Positions 35,001 through 47,700 of a stretch of DNA of 64,000 nt are shown piece by piece (position 1 is the stretch's first letter; each line of letters opens with the position of its first letter). Source of the DNA: Paracyclopina nana (lineage: Eukaryota > Arthropoda > Copepoda > Cyclopoida > Cyclopettidae); contig JAGUCH010000001.1 in the NCBI GenBank assembly GCA_019096065.1, positions 992,001-1,056,000 of the forward strand, read 5' to 3'. A program made the position numbers and the translations under genes. The notes beneath the pieces are model-generated. The model had not been told where the DNA came from, ran no database searches, and was given only the letters and a program-made list of their open reading frames with translations.

Positions 35001-38000
35001 CCCTAAAAAAGCTTTTTTCAATAATTTGACATCAGCCAATATTTAGATATAATTTTAGGCAAGTTTCATGCAGCCAAAAAGAAAAATGAAGAAAATTCAG
35101 CTAAAAAGGATGGAATTGCCTTTTGTAACATCTTTTGTACATTTAGTTAATGGAAGCTGGCTGAAAATACTTTAAAAAGACACCAATTTACTGATTGGCA
35201 TTTATAAATGAGGAAAAGGTCTTATTTCAACTAAGGGTTCATGCAAACCCACCAATCATTGGTTCAACTGATTCTAAGGGCCAATTTCTTTAAAAAAAAA
35301 CATTCACTTGGATTAGTCAGAGTATTTTACTAGAATAAAGTTAAACTTACATGAAATGCATGAAAGTGGTGGCGATGTGGGTTGACAAATTCCTGGATGT
35401 TGATGCTTCTGTCAGGCCCAAAAAGAGGCATTTTTATGGTTGATATAGCATTTGGACTGGTTATGTTGAGGAAGTCAGCTGATGCTGGCACCATGTTATG
35501 ACCACAAAGAGAGCATCTAATGTCTGCATGTTTCTTGGAATCACTTTTGCATCCTGATCTTTGATGATGAAAATGACAGATGTCATCACCATCTGAGCTC
35601 AATGATTTGGCAACTTCAAAATAGCTGACTTCACGAGAGGACAGAAAATAGGATGAAGCAACCCTGTGAAATAAGTGCAAAAGAGAGCAAATTAATTGCT
35701 TCATAAATTCTAATTTTATGCAATAATGAAAAAATGCATGAATAAATGCTTTATTTATGTGGCAATGAAAGTAAAATTAGTTTTCTTACTTCATAGCTTT
35801 GCCCATTAAGTGGCCAATTTTGCCCATTTTCTCTACTTGACTGAAAGCTGAGCAGAGGGCCTCCAATTTACATTCTTCTTTGTAACGATACTCGTACTCA
35901 GTGATGCCCTATATAAAGAGAGGAAGAGGTGAAAAAATGTTAATGTTACATAACCGTAATGATGATTCCTCTCTAAAAGAAAAATACCACTTTCAAGCTT
36001 TATTTTGCCAAAGCCTAGACAGAAAGAGCTGGCAAACGCTTAGAATTAAAAAATGACGCCTATTGTTATTTATGCTCTACTCAAGCTTTTTCATCAGCTG
36101 ACAAATTATTGGCTTGGTTTGAAAAGTCTGGAAAAGATCATCTAATTACTCAAGTTCATATTTTGATTTGCTTGTCCCTCCTAAATTACAAAAATGTTGC
36201 GATAAATCTTGAACAAAATAAGTTGCATGTTTTATTGAGGTTGCATAAAAAGAAGTAATGAAATATTCCGAAGAAGCTTTGCAGATGAGTTATGCTTTAT
36301 TTGAGCTTTTTTCATCATCTGAATCACTATTTGTTTGGATTAAGCGGTCTAGGACAACCTTGACAGCCCAGTATAACCGAAAATGTTGCATTCATGATGC
36401 AGGTTCTGTTGAGGGTGCATTAAAATAAGCTATTGTTCCGAATAAGCTCTACAGCTCATTTTTCGTGCACTCAAACTTTTTCACCAGCTGATGTTTCAAT
36501 TAGCTTGCCAATCCACACAGGGCCATTGACGCTTTATTTCGTCCGGTTTGATTTTTCCGTCAAATAGAAGCTGCTACAATGGCGCTCCAAAATAATAGCA
36601 AAATTTGACTTTTTGGCCTCTCAAAACTTCCAAGGTTGCAAAATGTAGCAGCTAAATTCAACTGGAATCAAGTATTTGAGTGTCAGGGAGACTCATAAGC
36701 CATGAATTTCGGTGATCCATGCTGATCCAAGAAAGTACAGCATATTTTGTTTTAATTTTGTTCAAGAAAGTGAACAGCTTTTTTGAGGCCAATTTTGGGG
36801 CATTTACTATCAGGCAAAATCAACTGCAAATGCTTGAATAATTTCAGTAAGATCAAAAATCATACTGAAATACAAATTTTTATAGGTGTCCAGCTTAGAA
36901 CAGGTTGTTTGTTACCATTTTCTTTGCCATACTTTTTTGCTGCTTTTTTCCAAGTTTTGACTTGATCTCAAAATCAGGCATTTATGATCAGCTGAACTGA
37001 GCTCATATGTCTCTGCTAAGTGAATTTGGATTAGTTGGACCATAAACTAAGTGTTAAAGCAAAAAAAGTTGAAAAAAACTGATTTCCGATTTTGGCCAAA
37101 ACGGACAAAATGAAGCCTCCCTGGCCTAGTGTGCAATCCTGACTTACAGAAAAGGTTGCGAAAGATCTTGAACAAAATAAGTTGCGGGTTCTGTTGAGGT
37201 TGCATGCAAATAGGTAATGAAATGTTCCGAAGAAGCTGAGTACATAACTTATGTAGTACTCGAGCTTTTTCATCAGCTGACACATAATTAGCTTGGTTTG
37301 GTAAGAATGGAAAAGATTGGTTAATAACTCAAGTTAGTGTTTCGATTAGCTTGTCAATCCTAAATTACAAAAAAGGTTGCGATAAATCTTGAACAAAGTA
37401 AGTTGCGAGTTCTGTTGAGGTTGCGTGCAAATGAGTAATGAAATGTTCCCAATCAGCTACATAGCTAATTGTCAGTTCTTTGCTTGTAGGCGTTCATTTA
37501 CCTGGATAATTTTGAGCGCTGCCATGGAAGCATTACCCACAATTGACTCAGTTTCGTGGCAAGATAATTTCGGAACATAATTGAGTGTTCTTCTTTTTCT
37601 CCTCTTTCCAGGTGGCATAACATTCACAATATTTCCATTATTGTTATTGGTGTTGGCATTAGCATTATTGTTTCCAACCACATTGCCACTGAACTGGTTG
37701 AGGTTGTTGTTATTGTTGTTGATGTTGTTGTTTACATTGACCACCAGAGTCAAAATGGCCAGAATTAATGAGACATAGTTGAAAGCATTTTGCCCACCTA
37801 CGCACGTAAAAAACCGTGGTTGCTTTTTTCATTAAGGAAATTGGATTTTTGCCTTTTTTCAGGAGTAATTCTGTATATACCTAGGATTCCTTTCATGTTG
37901 TGGCAAATGGGAAGATCCACCTTGTTTTTCTTCATATAAATTCCAGATTTTTCAGCAGCAGCTCTCTTGTGTACAAAATTGCTGTTGCCTGATATTCCAT

Positions 38001-38124
38001 AGTGCATGAAATTCGCCTCCAAAATGGAATCCAATATTGAGTCCAAATCTTTGGAGGAGGATGCATTTGTAGCAAAAATGGCCGAAATGAATACCAATGT
38101 AACCGCGCGTTTGTTCACTTCCAT
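32044..38124 (-). CDS. Asn-rich orphan secreted or membrane protein (3' part uncertain)
   Basis: Well-phased exons are 38124-37881, 37797-37502, 35908-35790 and 35663-35351. A likely fifth is 34249-34180, and a likely last one is about 32239-32125 or 32044. The protein starts MEVNKRAVTLVFISAIFATN, a signal-like segment, then a region with ILDSILEANFMHYG. A second hydrophobic stretch follows (YVSLILAILTLVVNV), then a low-complexity Asn tract (NNNINNNNNN...). A basic KRRKRR motif precedes a cysteine-containing domain (YKEECKLEALCSAFSQVEKM) that resembles the Cys-pair domain of several uncharacterised arthropod secreted proteins. The last exon ends SPK and can either splice on or read through to a stop at 32044-32046. 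The junction between the last two exons is not resolved. Function unknown. Confidence 0.55.
32740..33939 (+). CDS. Small secreted precursor with dibasic sites (unassigned), nested gene
   Basis: Two coding exons, 32740-32943 and 33772-33939, phase 0, encode 123 residues. The Met at 32740 starts a typical signal peptide (MNKSLLSITCVFVSVIGVAFS). A Tyr-rich acidic spacer (PKYNDYDNEMVYRQYH) follows. The second exon begins with a predicted amphipathic helix (PEEEFDWQLAERILEEILTS) and ends with KVKR-ANPAQMAAAYRKLASKR-SKN, where furin or dibasic cleavage would release a 14- to 16-residue peptide. There is no cysteine after the signal and no Gly amidation donor. The layout is neuropeptide-like, but I know no matching family. 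It lies on the opposite strand inside an intron of the Asn-rich gene. A possible AATAAA follows at 34318-34323. Confidence 0.65.
36012..37492. mobile_element. Expanded copy of the abundant inverted-repeat family with internal tandem duplications
   Basis: Left end agaaagagctggcaa (36019-36033), right end attgtcagttctttgcttgtaggc. Between them the internal module 'gcgataaatcttgaacaaa...gaggttgc...taatgaaatgttcc...gctttttcatcagctgac' recurs at about 36200, 36380 (decayed), 37160 and 37380. This makes the element far longer than the usual 250-270 bp. It occupies an intron of the Asn-rich gene. Confidence 0.75.
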
Positions 38125-38758
38125 ACCTTTTTCTAACTGCTCTCAAAAGAAAACCGTAAATGAAAAGTACCGTAGAAGAATATTTCAGCTGGGACTTGTT
38201 GCATCGAAAATGAAAAAATTAAGAGATGAGAAAACTTTATGCTGAAATGTGCACAATTACTGTACTTCAAAGGTCGAGAAACTTGTCCACATTTTGTCTT
38301 TTTACCGTGCGCGCCCCAATTCAGGTCCAACGACAAACAAGCTGTTTTCCATAACTTAAAAATTGAAAAATATTGCAACTTAAAAAGCAGTTAATGAATT
38401 GTAAACAAATCTCGTATAGCCTATTTTCAATCCTAAAAATGTATTACTTTTTTCTCTTTTTACCGTACGGACTTGAATTCAGACCAAGTAGCAATTTCTG
38501 ATTTAGCTCATTTTGGGTTAAGAGAAAAAAATTCGTTTCAACGAGAAAAAGTCAACGTCGTTTATATTTATCAGGTTTGGTTATTTTCAGTAAAGAAATG
38601 GATAGTAGCAAGTATGACAAAATGCGAGTGTACACAGAATTCGTGCGCTTGATACAAAAGTTGGCACACAAAACATTGATAGTATGTCAGGATTTTTATG
38701 TGGCCATTTTTTTTTGGCTAATGACTAGGGATTCAATTCCTGGGTGGAAAATGCAAGT

Positions 38759-41700
38759 TCAGTTGACATAGCTTGGCCACCAATCCGGAGCATCAAAAGT
38801 CAGAGCTGGATGTGAGACCACCAATGGCATCAAGTAGGAGAAGCCAATGCCAGCAAAAATCCCAGAGACAATGGAAGCAGCTCCAAACATCCCAGCTATG
38901 GAAGCATACACAGGCTCAACACTCCTGGAAGAAAAGGAAGTGAAAAAGTAATTTATGAAAGCACTTAAAAGATGCCTCTTCACTTAATGTAATTGTGACC
39001 ACTGTAGCTACACTAACAATTACATTAACAACCCCACGCATTGCTTTAAACTTAGAATACCTAAGAAATAAAGGCATATAGGAACTTTTTCAAATTGGCA
39101 ATTTCAGAGTTTATTTCTGGAGCTAAACTTTCTTATTTTTCTAGTTAAAGCTGCTTTTTTATTTGGAATTGGAAGCTTTCAAAAATAGCTAAAAAACCAT
39201 TTGCTATTGTGAATTAAAATTACTAAAAAGATCCTGGATGAAATATACCTAGGGCAATACATCATGGCCAGTGAGGAGAAGTAACCTCCTGTAAGCCCAA
39301 ATAAGGCTGATCCTGCCCAAAAAGCATAGTCCCAATGAATCATGGCTGGCCACAGCCTCTCCACTCCGGATGGGCGGTAATTACACAGTAGGAAGTAAGG
39401 CAGGAACAGAAATCGAAGCATCACTGGTATAAAAAGCCACTTTGGCGAGGGCTAAAAAAAAAAGAGAGTTTACACTTTTAGCAAGGGGGAATTCAAGGTG
39501 AGATCGAGAGAGGTACTCACAAATCTGAATAGTGATGGGATCAGGTTACCAATAACAGCACACAAATTGAAAGTAAGGAAGCAAGTAATCGGAGTGTAAT
39601 ACTTGGCAGAAACGGCGAAATCATCGTGGGCCATCTTGACATCTGTGGAAAACAAGCAAAAAATAATATTTAGCCAGAAAGTTGGATCAAACAGAAACCC
39701 CCACTTTAATTAAGAGGCAAAGGTTTCACATCCAGATTTCGGCTGAAAGGCTAACTTTTGAAAAAGTCCAATCAGAGTTCTCAAAATAGCCTTAGAAAAT
39801 GAGGCTCGCGCCTCGAATCTGGCTCAGCTTCCGGCGTGCTGCCTTGGTAACGGATCGGTTACTCAATGTAAACAAAAATCATAAATAGTTGCGGCGATTG
39901 TGAATATTCGTGACTTAAGTTAATTTTTTCCGTCAAAGTGAAGTGTGTTAAGGAAATCCGCCGGAATCTTGGTCATCCCATGGTGTTTCTTAAAAAGATT
40001 TACCTGCGAGGACAGCGGGGAAGATTGTCAGTGTTACGAAATAAGTGAAGAAAACATTGAAGCACTGTGGGAAGCACTGCTTGAAAATCAGCCCGTATGG
40101 CATGGCATGCACAATGGTCCGTCGTTTCTTCTCAAAAAGCGCCTTGTTGTACATGTGGTCATGGTAACGATAAAACCGCTGCAAACAAGGTAGGAAACCG
40201 TTATGAAATTTCACATTTTGTAAGGCATATTGTTGTTACGGGGACTTTTAAAAAACTTAGCTTTTTTAGGGTAAACACTTGAAACTTTTTGTGTAATCCG
40301 AGCGTCAAAAATAAGGCCAAAAAATGTGCTTAAATTCCTTAAATGAGGAAAACTTCTTCATAATTTGGGCAAAACAAATCTAGCTAAAGTGACCCTTTTT
40401 TTTATTTGTTCAACGGAAATAAGAAAATCTGAAGCACTCAACCTTGCTAAGTTGAAATTTCAAATTTGCAATCTAAATCATTATATACTGTTTGTAAAAA
40501 TATTTTTTTTGTAAACAGTGTCAACATAATCATGAAATCCGGATTGATTGTGAGTAATTGAGTATAGAATCGGATTATCCCGGATTTTCACTGCAATTTG
40601 TCATCTCACTGTAAACTAGTTTGAATTAGCCTCAAATTACAGTCACAATTTTGACTGATATTCAAGAATTATTCTGGAAACCTGAGTGGTATTGGTATCA
40701 CAGTGCAAAATCATTTTCCCGTTTTTTTTCATTAAATTCCGGATTACTTACGTTCAGTGGAAGAGCGAAGTAGGTGTCAAAACAAGCAAGCAGAATGAAT
40801 AATGCCGTGATAAAGTAGTAAATGGCAGCAGTTCTTGGATTTGGACTCAAAGCCAGTGATATGATGCTAATGATTGACACAATGGTCCCACTCAAATTCT
40901 AAAAAAACCTCCAAATTAATTTCTCATAAGTTTTTTTAATATATTCACATACCGATCCCAAAACGACAGCTCCTGTGTATTTGAAGGGCAGCTTGGCTGC
41001 CAACCCATACACTGTATTCTGATACATGCCTGTAGCCACTGTAATAGAAAATTATTTTTCTTAAAAATATATTCAAATTCGGGCCCTTTATGTTTGTTTT
41101 TCGTTGAACTTGTGAAATATTCAAAAAAAAAAAAATTGGTGCTAAAGTAAATACTGAATTTAATATTTTTTTGTAAAAAAGAAAATGGCCAATTTTTTAG
41201 AATCATTAATTGTAAATAATAAGCTGTAATAAATGTATTCAGCCAATATCTGTTAAAGAGATTATTTCAGGCGTCTGATAAAGTGATCTTCTTTTTGATG
41301 GATCATGTTAAGTCATCACCTTAAGATTCTTTTTTAAGGGGACTAAAACACAAAAACACAATTTTTTAAAAACATTTTTACGAAAAAAAACTTCAAGCCA
41401 ACATTCTGATTTCTTTTTTCTTTTTCAAGTGTCTGATAGAGTGATTTTCAGTGTGATTTTTGAGTGTTTTCTCTTGAAGACTTCTTGAAGATCCTGTGCA
41501 AGTCATCACGACGTGGGTAAGTTTACAGATTAGAATCTTACTGTTTAAAGTGACAACGCATCCCAGTGTGAGGTAGAAGAACAAGCCAGGCCAATCTGAC
41601 GAATCAACCATGGCCAGAATGATTGTGACAACAAAGACCAAGACTTCGATCAACAATGTCCACACAATTCGACCTGTTAGGTTGCCACTGAAAATTCCAA

Positions 41701-44700
41701 ATGGGATTTTAATTTTCGGATCACAGCCTCAAAAACAAAGAACTGACAACCACTCTTAATTAAAATTTGCTCCTGTCATTGTTTATTTATTTTGGAGCCT
41801 TTTCAGCAGTTTTTGAAATATCAATTTAAGGTTCGAATCCAAAGCTGATTTTCTTTGTTGGTTGTGAAGAAATCTTGAACAAAATAAGTTGCGGATTTTG
41901 TTAAAGTTGCGAAAAAAGCACAAGTGAAATGTTCAAAAAAAGCTTCATGGCGTGCTGTCAGTTCTTTGATGACAATTTATTAAAAAAAGTAAAATGTGTC
42001 TTTACCCAACATTGACAAAAATGTTGATCCAGTTGAAGGCCAGATTTGGAATCTGAGCTGCAAACCCCACATACTGAAGGAAATATGTGGCATATGGCAA
42101 GGGCGAGTCCGTGTACTCTTTTCCAAGCTTGTAATTAACAAAATACTGCAAAGAGGAAAGATATGTCAGATTTGGGAAATTCCTCTCAAAAAGAAGAGTT
42201 AAAGATGGAAAATATGTACATGAGGAATGAGTGGCAAAATCAGCATGCAACTTGGACACATCTACTATTGTGCAAATCAAGAATTACCTCTGTCACCATG
42301 TAAACCCAATCTCCTCGCTTTAGCTAAAGTAAGATAAGTTTCAACAAAGGGACTCAGCTACTTCAAATCAACTTTTCAAGCCAGAACATCTACTCAATCA
42401 TCTTACAGACTTTTTCATAGTTCTAAGGCTTCGGTAAGAGTCCTGTTCTACTCATAGGAAGACAGGATTGTGTTTTTGTAGGTTTTGCTGTTTGGCTTTT
42501 CCTTAGTTTCAGCAATTGCTGAGTTTTTTTTAAATCTGGATTGCAATTTACCTCTTTGGCAGTGATGAACATATTCCATGGCATGAGTGTGCCAATCCCA
42601 TGTAGGATTAAAGTGAGGTAGATGAGGTTGAACCTGCAAATGGAAGAAGAATTGTATATATGAATCATCTCATTGGAAAATGGCCTGAGGGCATTATTAT
42701 ACTATAGTATTGCTTCTAGATTTTGTCATTCTAGCTACCTGTCTCTTGGTTTGGGCATCAATTTGACTCGATCTTCATCAAATTCTAAATTGTGCCTGCA
42801 AGAAGCATGATACTCTGATGATGGAGACATAGATCTGGATTTTTTCCTTGAGGCACTGGAGCAATTTGTGTTGTTATTGAAGGCACAAGTTTGATGGTGA
42901 TTATGCAGCCTGGGAGTCAGAAACTGAATTGTAGTTTTTACTCCAGCCTCTTTGCAGCTATTATTATTTGGCTGCTGCTGCATTTGTTGTGGTCTCATTT
43001 CCTCTTGCTGGAGCAGATACTCTTCTGCCTCATCTATTCTGGGGTATGTTCTCCTATGCTGTAGGTTACTTTGAGGCCTTCTAAAGGTCACTGGGGGCAG
43101 AGGGAGATCAGCATTCATGATTGAGGGATCATGTCTGTAGGGTGTCACATATCTGTTGCCACTGCCATTATTGCCATTGCCTAATGTCTGCTTCAGCAAA
43201 GAGTTTGGAGGATTATTTGTTGTTTTTCTTGGAGGTGGAATTGGCCCCAGCCTTGGCACAACTGCCTGCCTCTCAGTTGTCAGTGGGGAAGGCATGAAAG
43301 GCTCATATTGGCTTCCAGAGGAAGATCTGTGGCTCCATCTGGCTCTGGTCCTAGGTGAAGCTCCTGGTGTGGACATTGGTGTCATAAGGATGCTTAAATC
43401 CTCCATTGAAGCTAGGGGAGCCAGGAGCTCTTCAGTGGTCAGAGTGTTTGTTGCTGCATTAGCCATGTTTGTTGTGTTGGTGGCTGAGTTGACAAAATGC
43501 TTCTTCTTTTTCCTACTAGTGCAGAATGCCATGATCTTTCTGAAAGATTCTCTAGCCAACTGACTAGTCTAGCTTGCCAGCATAGCAGCGACTGTTGTGA
43601 TGAGCTAGGAAATTTTTGCATGTCCATGTGTGTTGTTTGGGGTGTTTATTCTAGCGTTTAGGGTTACTGCTAACATTTAAATGAGTGGAGTGTGCAAAAC
43701 AGCATCAATTTAAAAGGTGAGCCATCATTGTATGCCTCAAAACCTGACTGGAATTTGAACCAGAAAAAAAGGATTACTGTAAATGAACTTGGCTTGTTAC
43801 ACAAGTCACTCCAGCTAAAAGGTTGGAGCCTTCATTTAGATAAAAAGGCTGCAAAGTGCCATCTATCTCCCAGTCTTATCCACCTTCCAAGCTATTAGAC
43901 TTTGAAAGTATTTTGTTTATTTGCTAGTTAAGCATTATTAGTCAGGCACTCACTCAGAAGAGTGGAGTTGTCTGTCATCCCAGGAATTTTCAGTCATATT
44001 TGAAAATGACTCAACTTGCACCACAGTGTGAAAGCATTAGCACTTCTTATTCCCCTTATAGCTGGAGTTGGCTAAAAGTTATCAGCCACAATCTCTCACA
44101 TTCCTCACACTAAATTTTTTTCAATGGCTTTGGCATCAACCTGACACCAGAGGCCACTCCCTCTTGTCTAGACCTAATTTTTTGCAAGATTTCTCCACTC
44201 TGAAACAAGGTTTCTAATTGCATTTTGTCCTTGATGCATATAGTGCATGCTAGGCCAAGTACTTTGGATTTCCTGCTTGAATTATTGCTGAAGCAGGAAG
44301 TTGCTAGATTTCACTGGGAGGTTTTCTGTCACTGTAGTATAATATGTAGTAGGAGTCTCCCAAGCAGAAGAGAAGCACCTGGTTCCTGTCGACTCTTTCT
44401 CCCAATTTATGAGGTGAATGCAAAGCTATTTTGTCTCAATTTTCAACACACATCTTCAGTTTGTGCTCAGTAGGGAAGAATCTCAATTGCCAAGGCTGCT
44501 GAGTGACTGATTAACAAATGTGAGTAAAAAAGGTGGTTGGCAATCGATATCTAGCTCGACACGATCTAATAATTGCCTCAATCAGCTCTCCTGGCTTCCT
44601 GTTAATTGGAACACACCAGTGTGGAAAACAGGATTGTTACACAGCTGTGCTATAGATTCCTCAAGCTGACGAGAGTGCCTACAAATTAGAAGCTGCTGCT

Positions 44701-47700
44701 TTTGTTCAGCTTTTTACCTTTTGATAAAAGGTATTTTGTCAGCTGCAGAACGTGACTTTGGCTCTTTAGTTGCAACAGGCGTTGCTGATGCTGCATTGCT
44801 AAAAGTAGGCTATAGAAACTAGAGCCTAAGCACAAAAGAGCTGACAACCTTTGAAATAGTCGAATGTTATTTTTTATTCTACATTGAAGCTTTTTCATTT
44901 GATTAGTTTGCAGTAGAAACTAGAGTCTAAGCACAAAAGAGCTGACAACCATTTGAGCTTAGTCGATTGTTGTTTTTTATTCTAGCTTTTTCATCAGCTG
45001 ACTAACTATTTGTTTGCAATTGAAACTAGAGCCTTACCACTAAAGAGCTGACAACCATTAGAGTTTGAAATAGTCAAATGTTGTAGCTTAACTCTACATT
45101 GAAGCTTTTTCATCAGCTGACAAATTCTTTATTGGTTTTTATAAAAGTATCGAGAAAAGCTTGAGTTTATTTCACACCTTGATTTGCTTTATTGGCTGCG
45201 AAAAATCTTGGACAAAATAAGTTGTGGAAAATGCTAAAGTTGCGTTCAAACCTCGAGTCAAATGTTGCATTGAAGCTAATTTTTGAGTCGTCAGTTCTCT
45301 GCTTGTTCAGGCTTTAGAGCCAAAATAGCTCGGATCAGATTTGAGGTGGATATTTTTTTAAAAGAGGCCCTGGTGGTATCACGTGACACAACTGCGTGGA
45401 ACAAATCGATCATTCCACCAACTCTCACTTTTCACATGCATAGTATGCATAATAAATTGGAGTCCAAGGCATATAACTCATCTTCAATTCAGCCAGTTCA
45501 TTAAAGGGCTGTAAAATTCTGCTATGTATATGGTCATAAATCACTGGACTGTAACTACCTTCAAGACCAGGAATTCTTCTTTCCCAATTGTGCTTGTTGA
45601 AATTCATGAAAAATGCTTGACTTGAGCTCAAGGTGTGAGCCAGTCAAAATTTGGCTTGCCTCACATAATTAGGGGGCCTGTCATGAAATTTTTTCATTAC
45701 ATTCAATGCAAAAGATCAATCCTCCTCAACTGACACTCAATGCCCTCAAGGCCTTGAAAAAATAATTTTAAAGCTATAAAGTCACTTCTCTCATCACTCA
45801 CAACAACACTGGAATATGGCAAAACAGTTAAACTGTCATTAGGGGGGCAAATCTTCTTTCAGAAAGATCACTAAACTCCACTTCAAGTCAGTTTTTCAAC
45901 AAGAGAAGAAGGCAAACTCAGCAGACATTGAAATCACTTTTTTAAGCTGGCTGCTTCATTCCAGGCTAGTTACATGGTGTTGACCTGGCTTTGAAGAACA
46001 ACTGATGATCCTCAAGTCTTATGCCGTCGCCATACGCACGTAACACTCGCCATCAACTGGAAAAACAGCCCAATGTAGCTGCTATATGCACTGTGAACGA
46101 CGACGACGTGCATGAGTTCGGCGACGGCTCCAGCTACAAAGCAATATGCTATAAACTGCTGCTTTGCTCCTGCTTCAGGACCGAGCAGGCCCTGTTCACC
46201 TGCTCCATATTTCAGCAATTCCAATAATGATTGTTCCCACTTTTTTTGACCAATATAGCCATGATTTTGAATTTGCTGGTGGATATGCTACAGTTTCTTG
46301 CAATTTAGGCCTGTTTTCCCCTTTGCTATGTTGTTAAAATGCCCTGGCCAGCTGCTAAGTTATGAGATCAATAATTACGAATTCAAGCCATTTTTTTCTT
46401 AATTTTGGCCAAAATTGTGTAAGGTGGGCATTGAAGAAGATCCTACTGCACTTAATGCAATTTTGGGCTTGTTTTACTCATTTGTGTTCTAGCTAAATAT
46501 TTTAAATTATGTGCAGGTGAACACATCCTGAAAAGAGATCGACTGAGCTATTAAAGCTTCGAGTTGAGGAGTTGAAATATCTTGGGAATGCCGAACAGCA
46601 GCAAAAGTAACTCTTCTTTCTTCATCTTCTTCTTTGGGAATGCCGAACTTTGCCCTATTATTAATGACTTTGTGCTAATGATATAGATAGATACCTCAGA
46701 ACTCAAGCAAAGTATTGAACTTTTGAATTATAAAGCCTAAGCACAAAGAGCTGTCACATTATTTGAATCAACTGATGATCATATTTTTTACAACTTTTTT
46801 CAGTTATTATTTTCAGCATGATGTAGGGTAATGGATTGTATTCCTATTTGTCACGTAAGCCTCATTTTTTGTGTTTGGTTGCAAAAAATCTTGAACAAAT
46901 TAAGTTGCAGGCTCTTAAGAAGTTCCCTAAAAACCTCTTGAGAAATATTCGCTCAGAGCTCAGAAATGTTATTTCAGTTCTTTGCTTGGAGCATTATTCA
47001 TTTGTTCTGCTCTAGCAGATATTGAAATTTTATTGTCTTTTGTTTTTGAGAGCCACTTTTGAAGCTATCTTCATTATTTATGGGCATGGCTGCCAGAGCT
47101 AGCATTTAAGGCTATCTTTTATCCTCTCTGTGCTTACATGCTTGAGGTAGCTGATGGAATAATTTTTTCCCCAGCCCAGCTTTTGTTTGCTTGGTCTTCC
47201 TCTAGGTGACATTTTTGTCATTTCTTGCTTAGAAATGCAACAACACTTGTAGTGGCCATTGACTCTCAGAGAAGCCCTTCAAAACATCATTTTGTTTTCT
47301 CTTTCAATTCTTTCCAAAAGTCATTGTCTTCATTTTTCTTCTTTTGTTTGTATGTGTGTGGCCAGAAAATCCCTAGCAATTTTGGGACTAGTTCTCAGAT
47401 CGCAATTCAGATGATTTTAAATGATTGCATGGTCTGGCTGCTGCATTCTTGGGAATTCAATCTGGCTTGCCTGATTTTTAAGATGTCTAGCACAAAAACT
47501 TTGCGCAACATTTGCTTCAGTGACAAACGCAACCTCGACTCCTGTTTGCTTGGCGCAACTGCTACTATTAATGTAATTTCCGGGTCAACTACTTTTGCTT
47601 CACCTTCTTCTCTTCAATAATTATCTAGGGCAACTTTGTCTTTGTTTTTTGGCTAATTTTTGCACGCACCAAGGCAAGAAGTTCCATTATTTATAGGAGA

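Noticed and set aside
46012-46227. Open frames on both strands in a relatively GC-rich patch, one with hydrophobic segments
   Set aside because: It could be an alternative exon of the transporter, but its possible donor (TGC|GTATGG) is in the wrong phase for the shared exon and no family motif is present.
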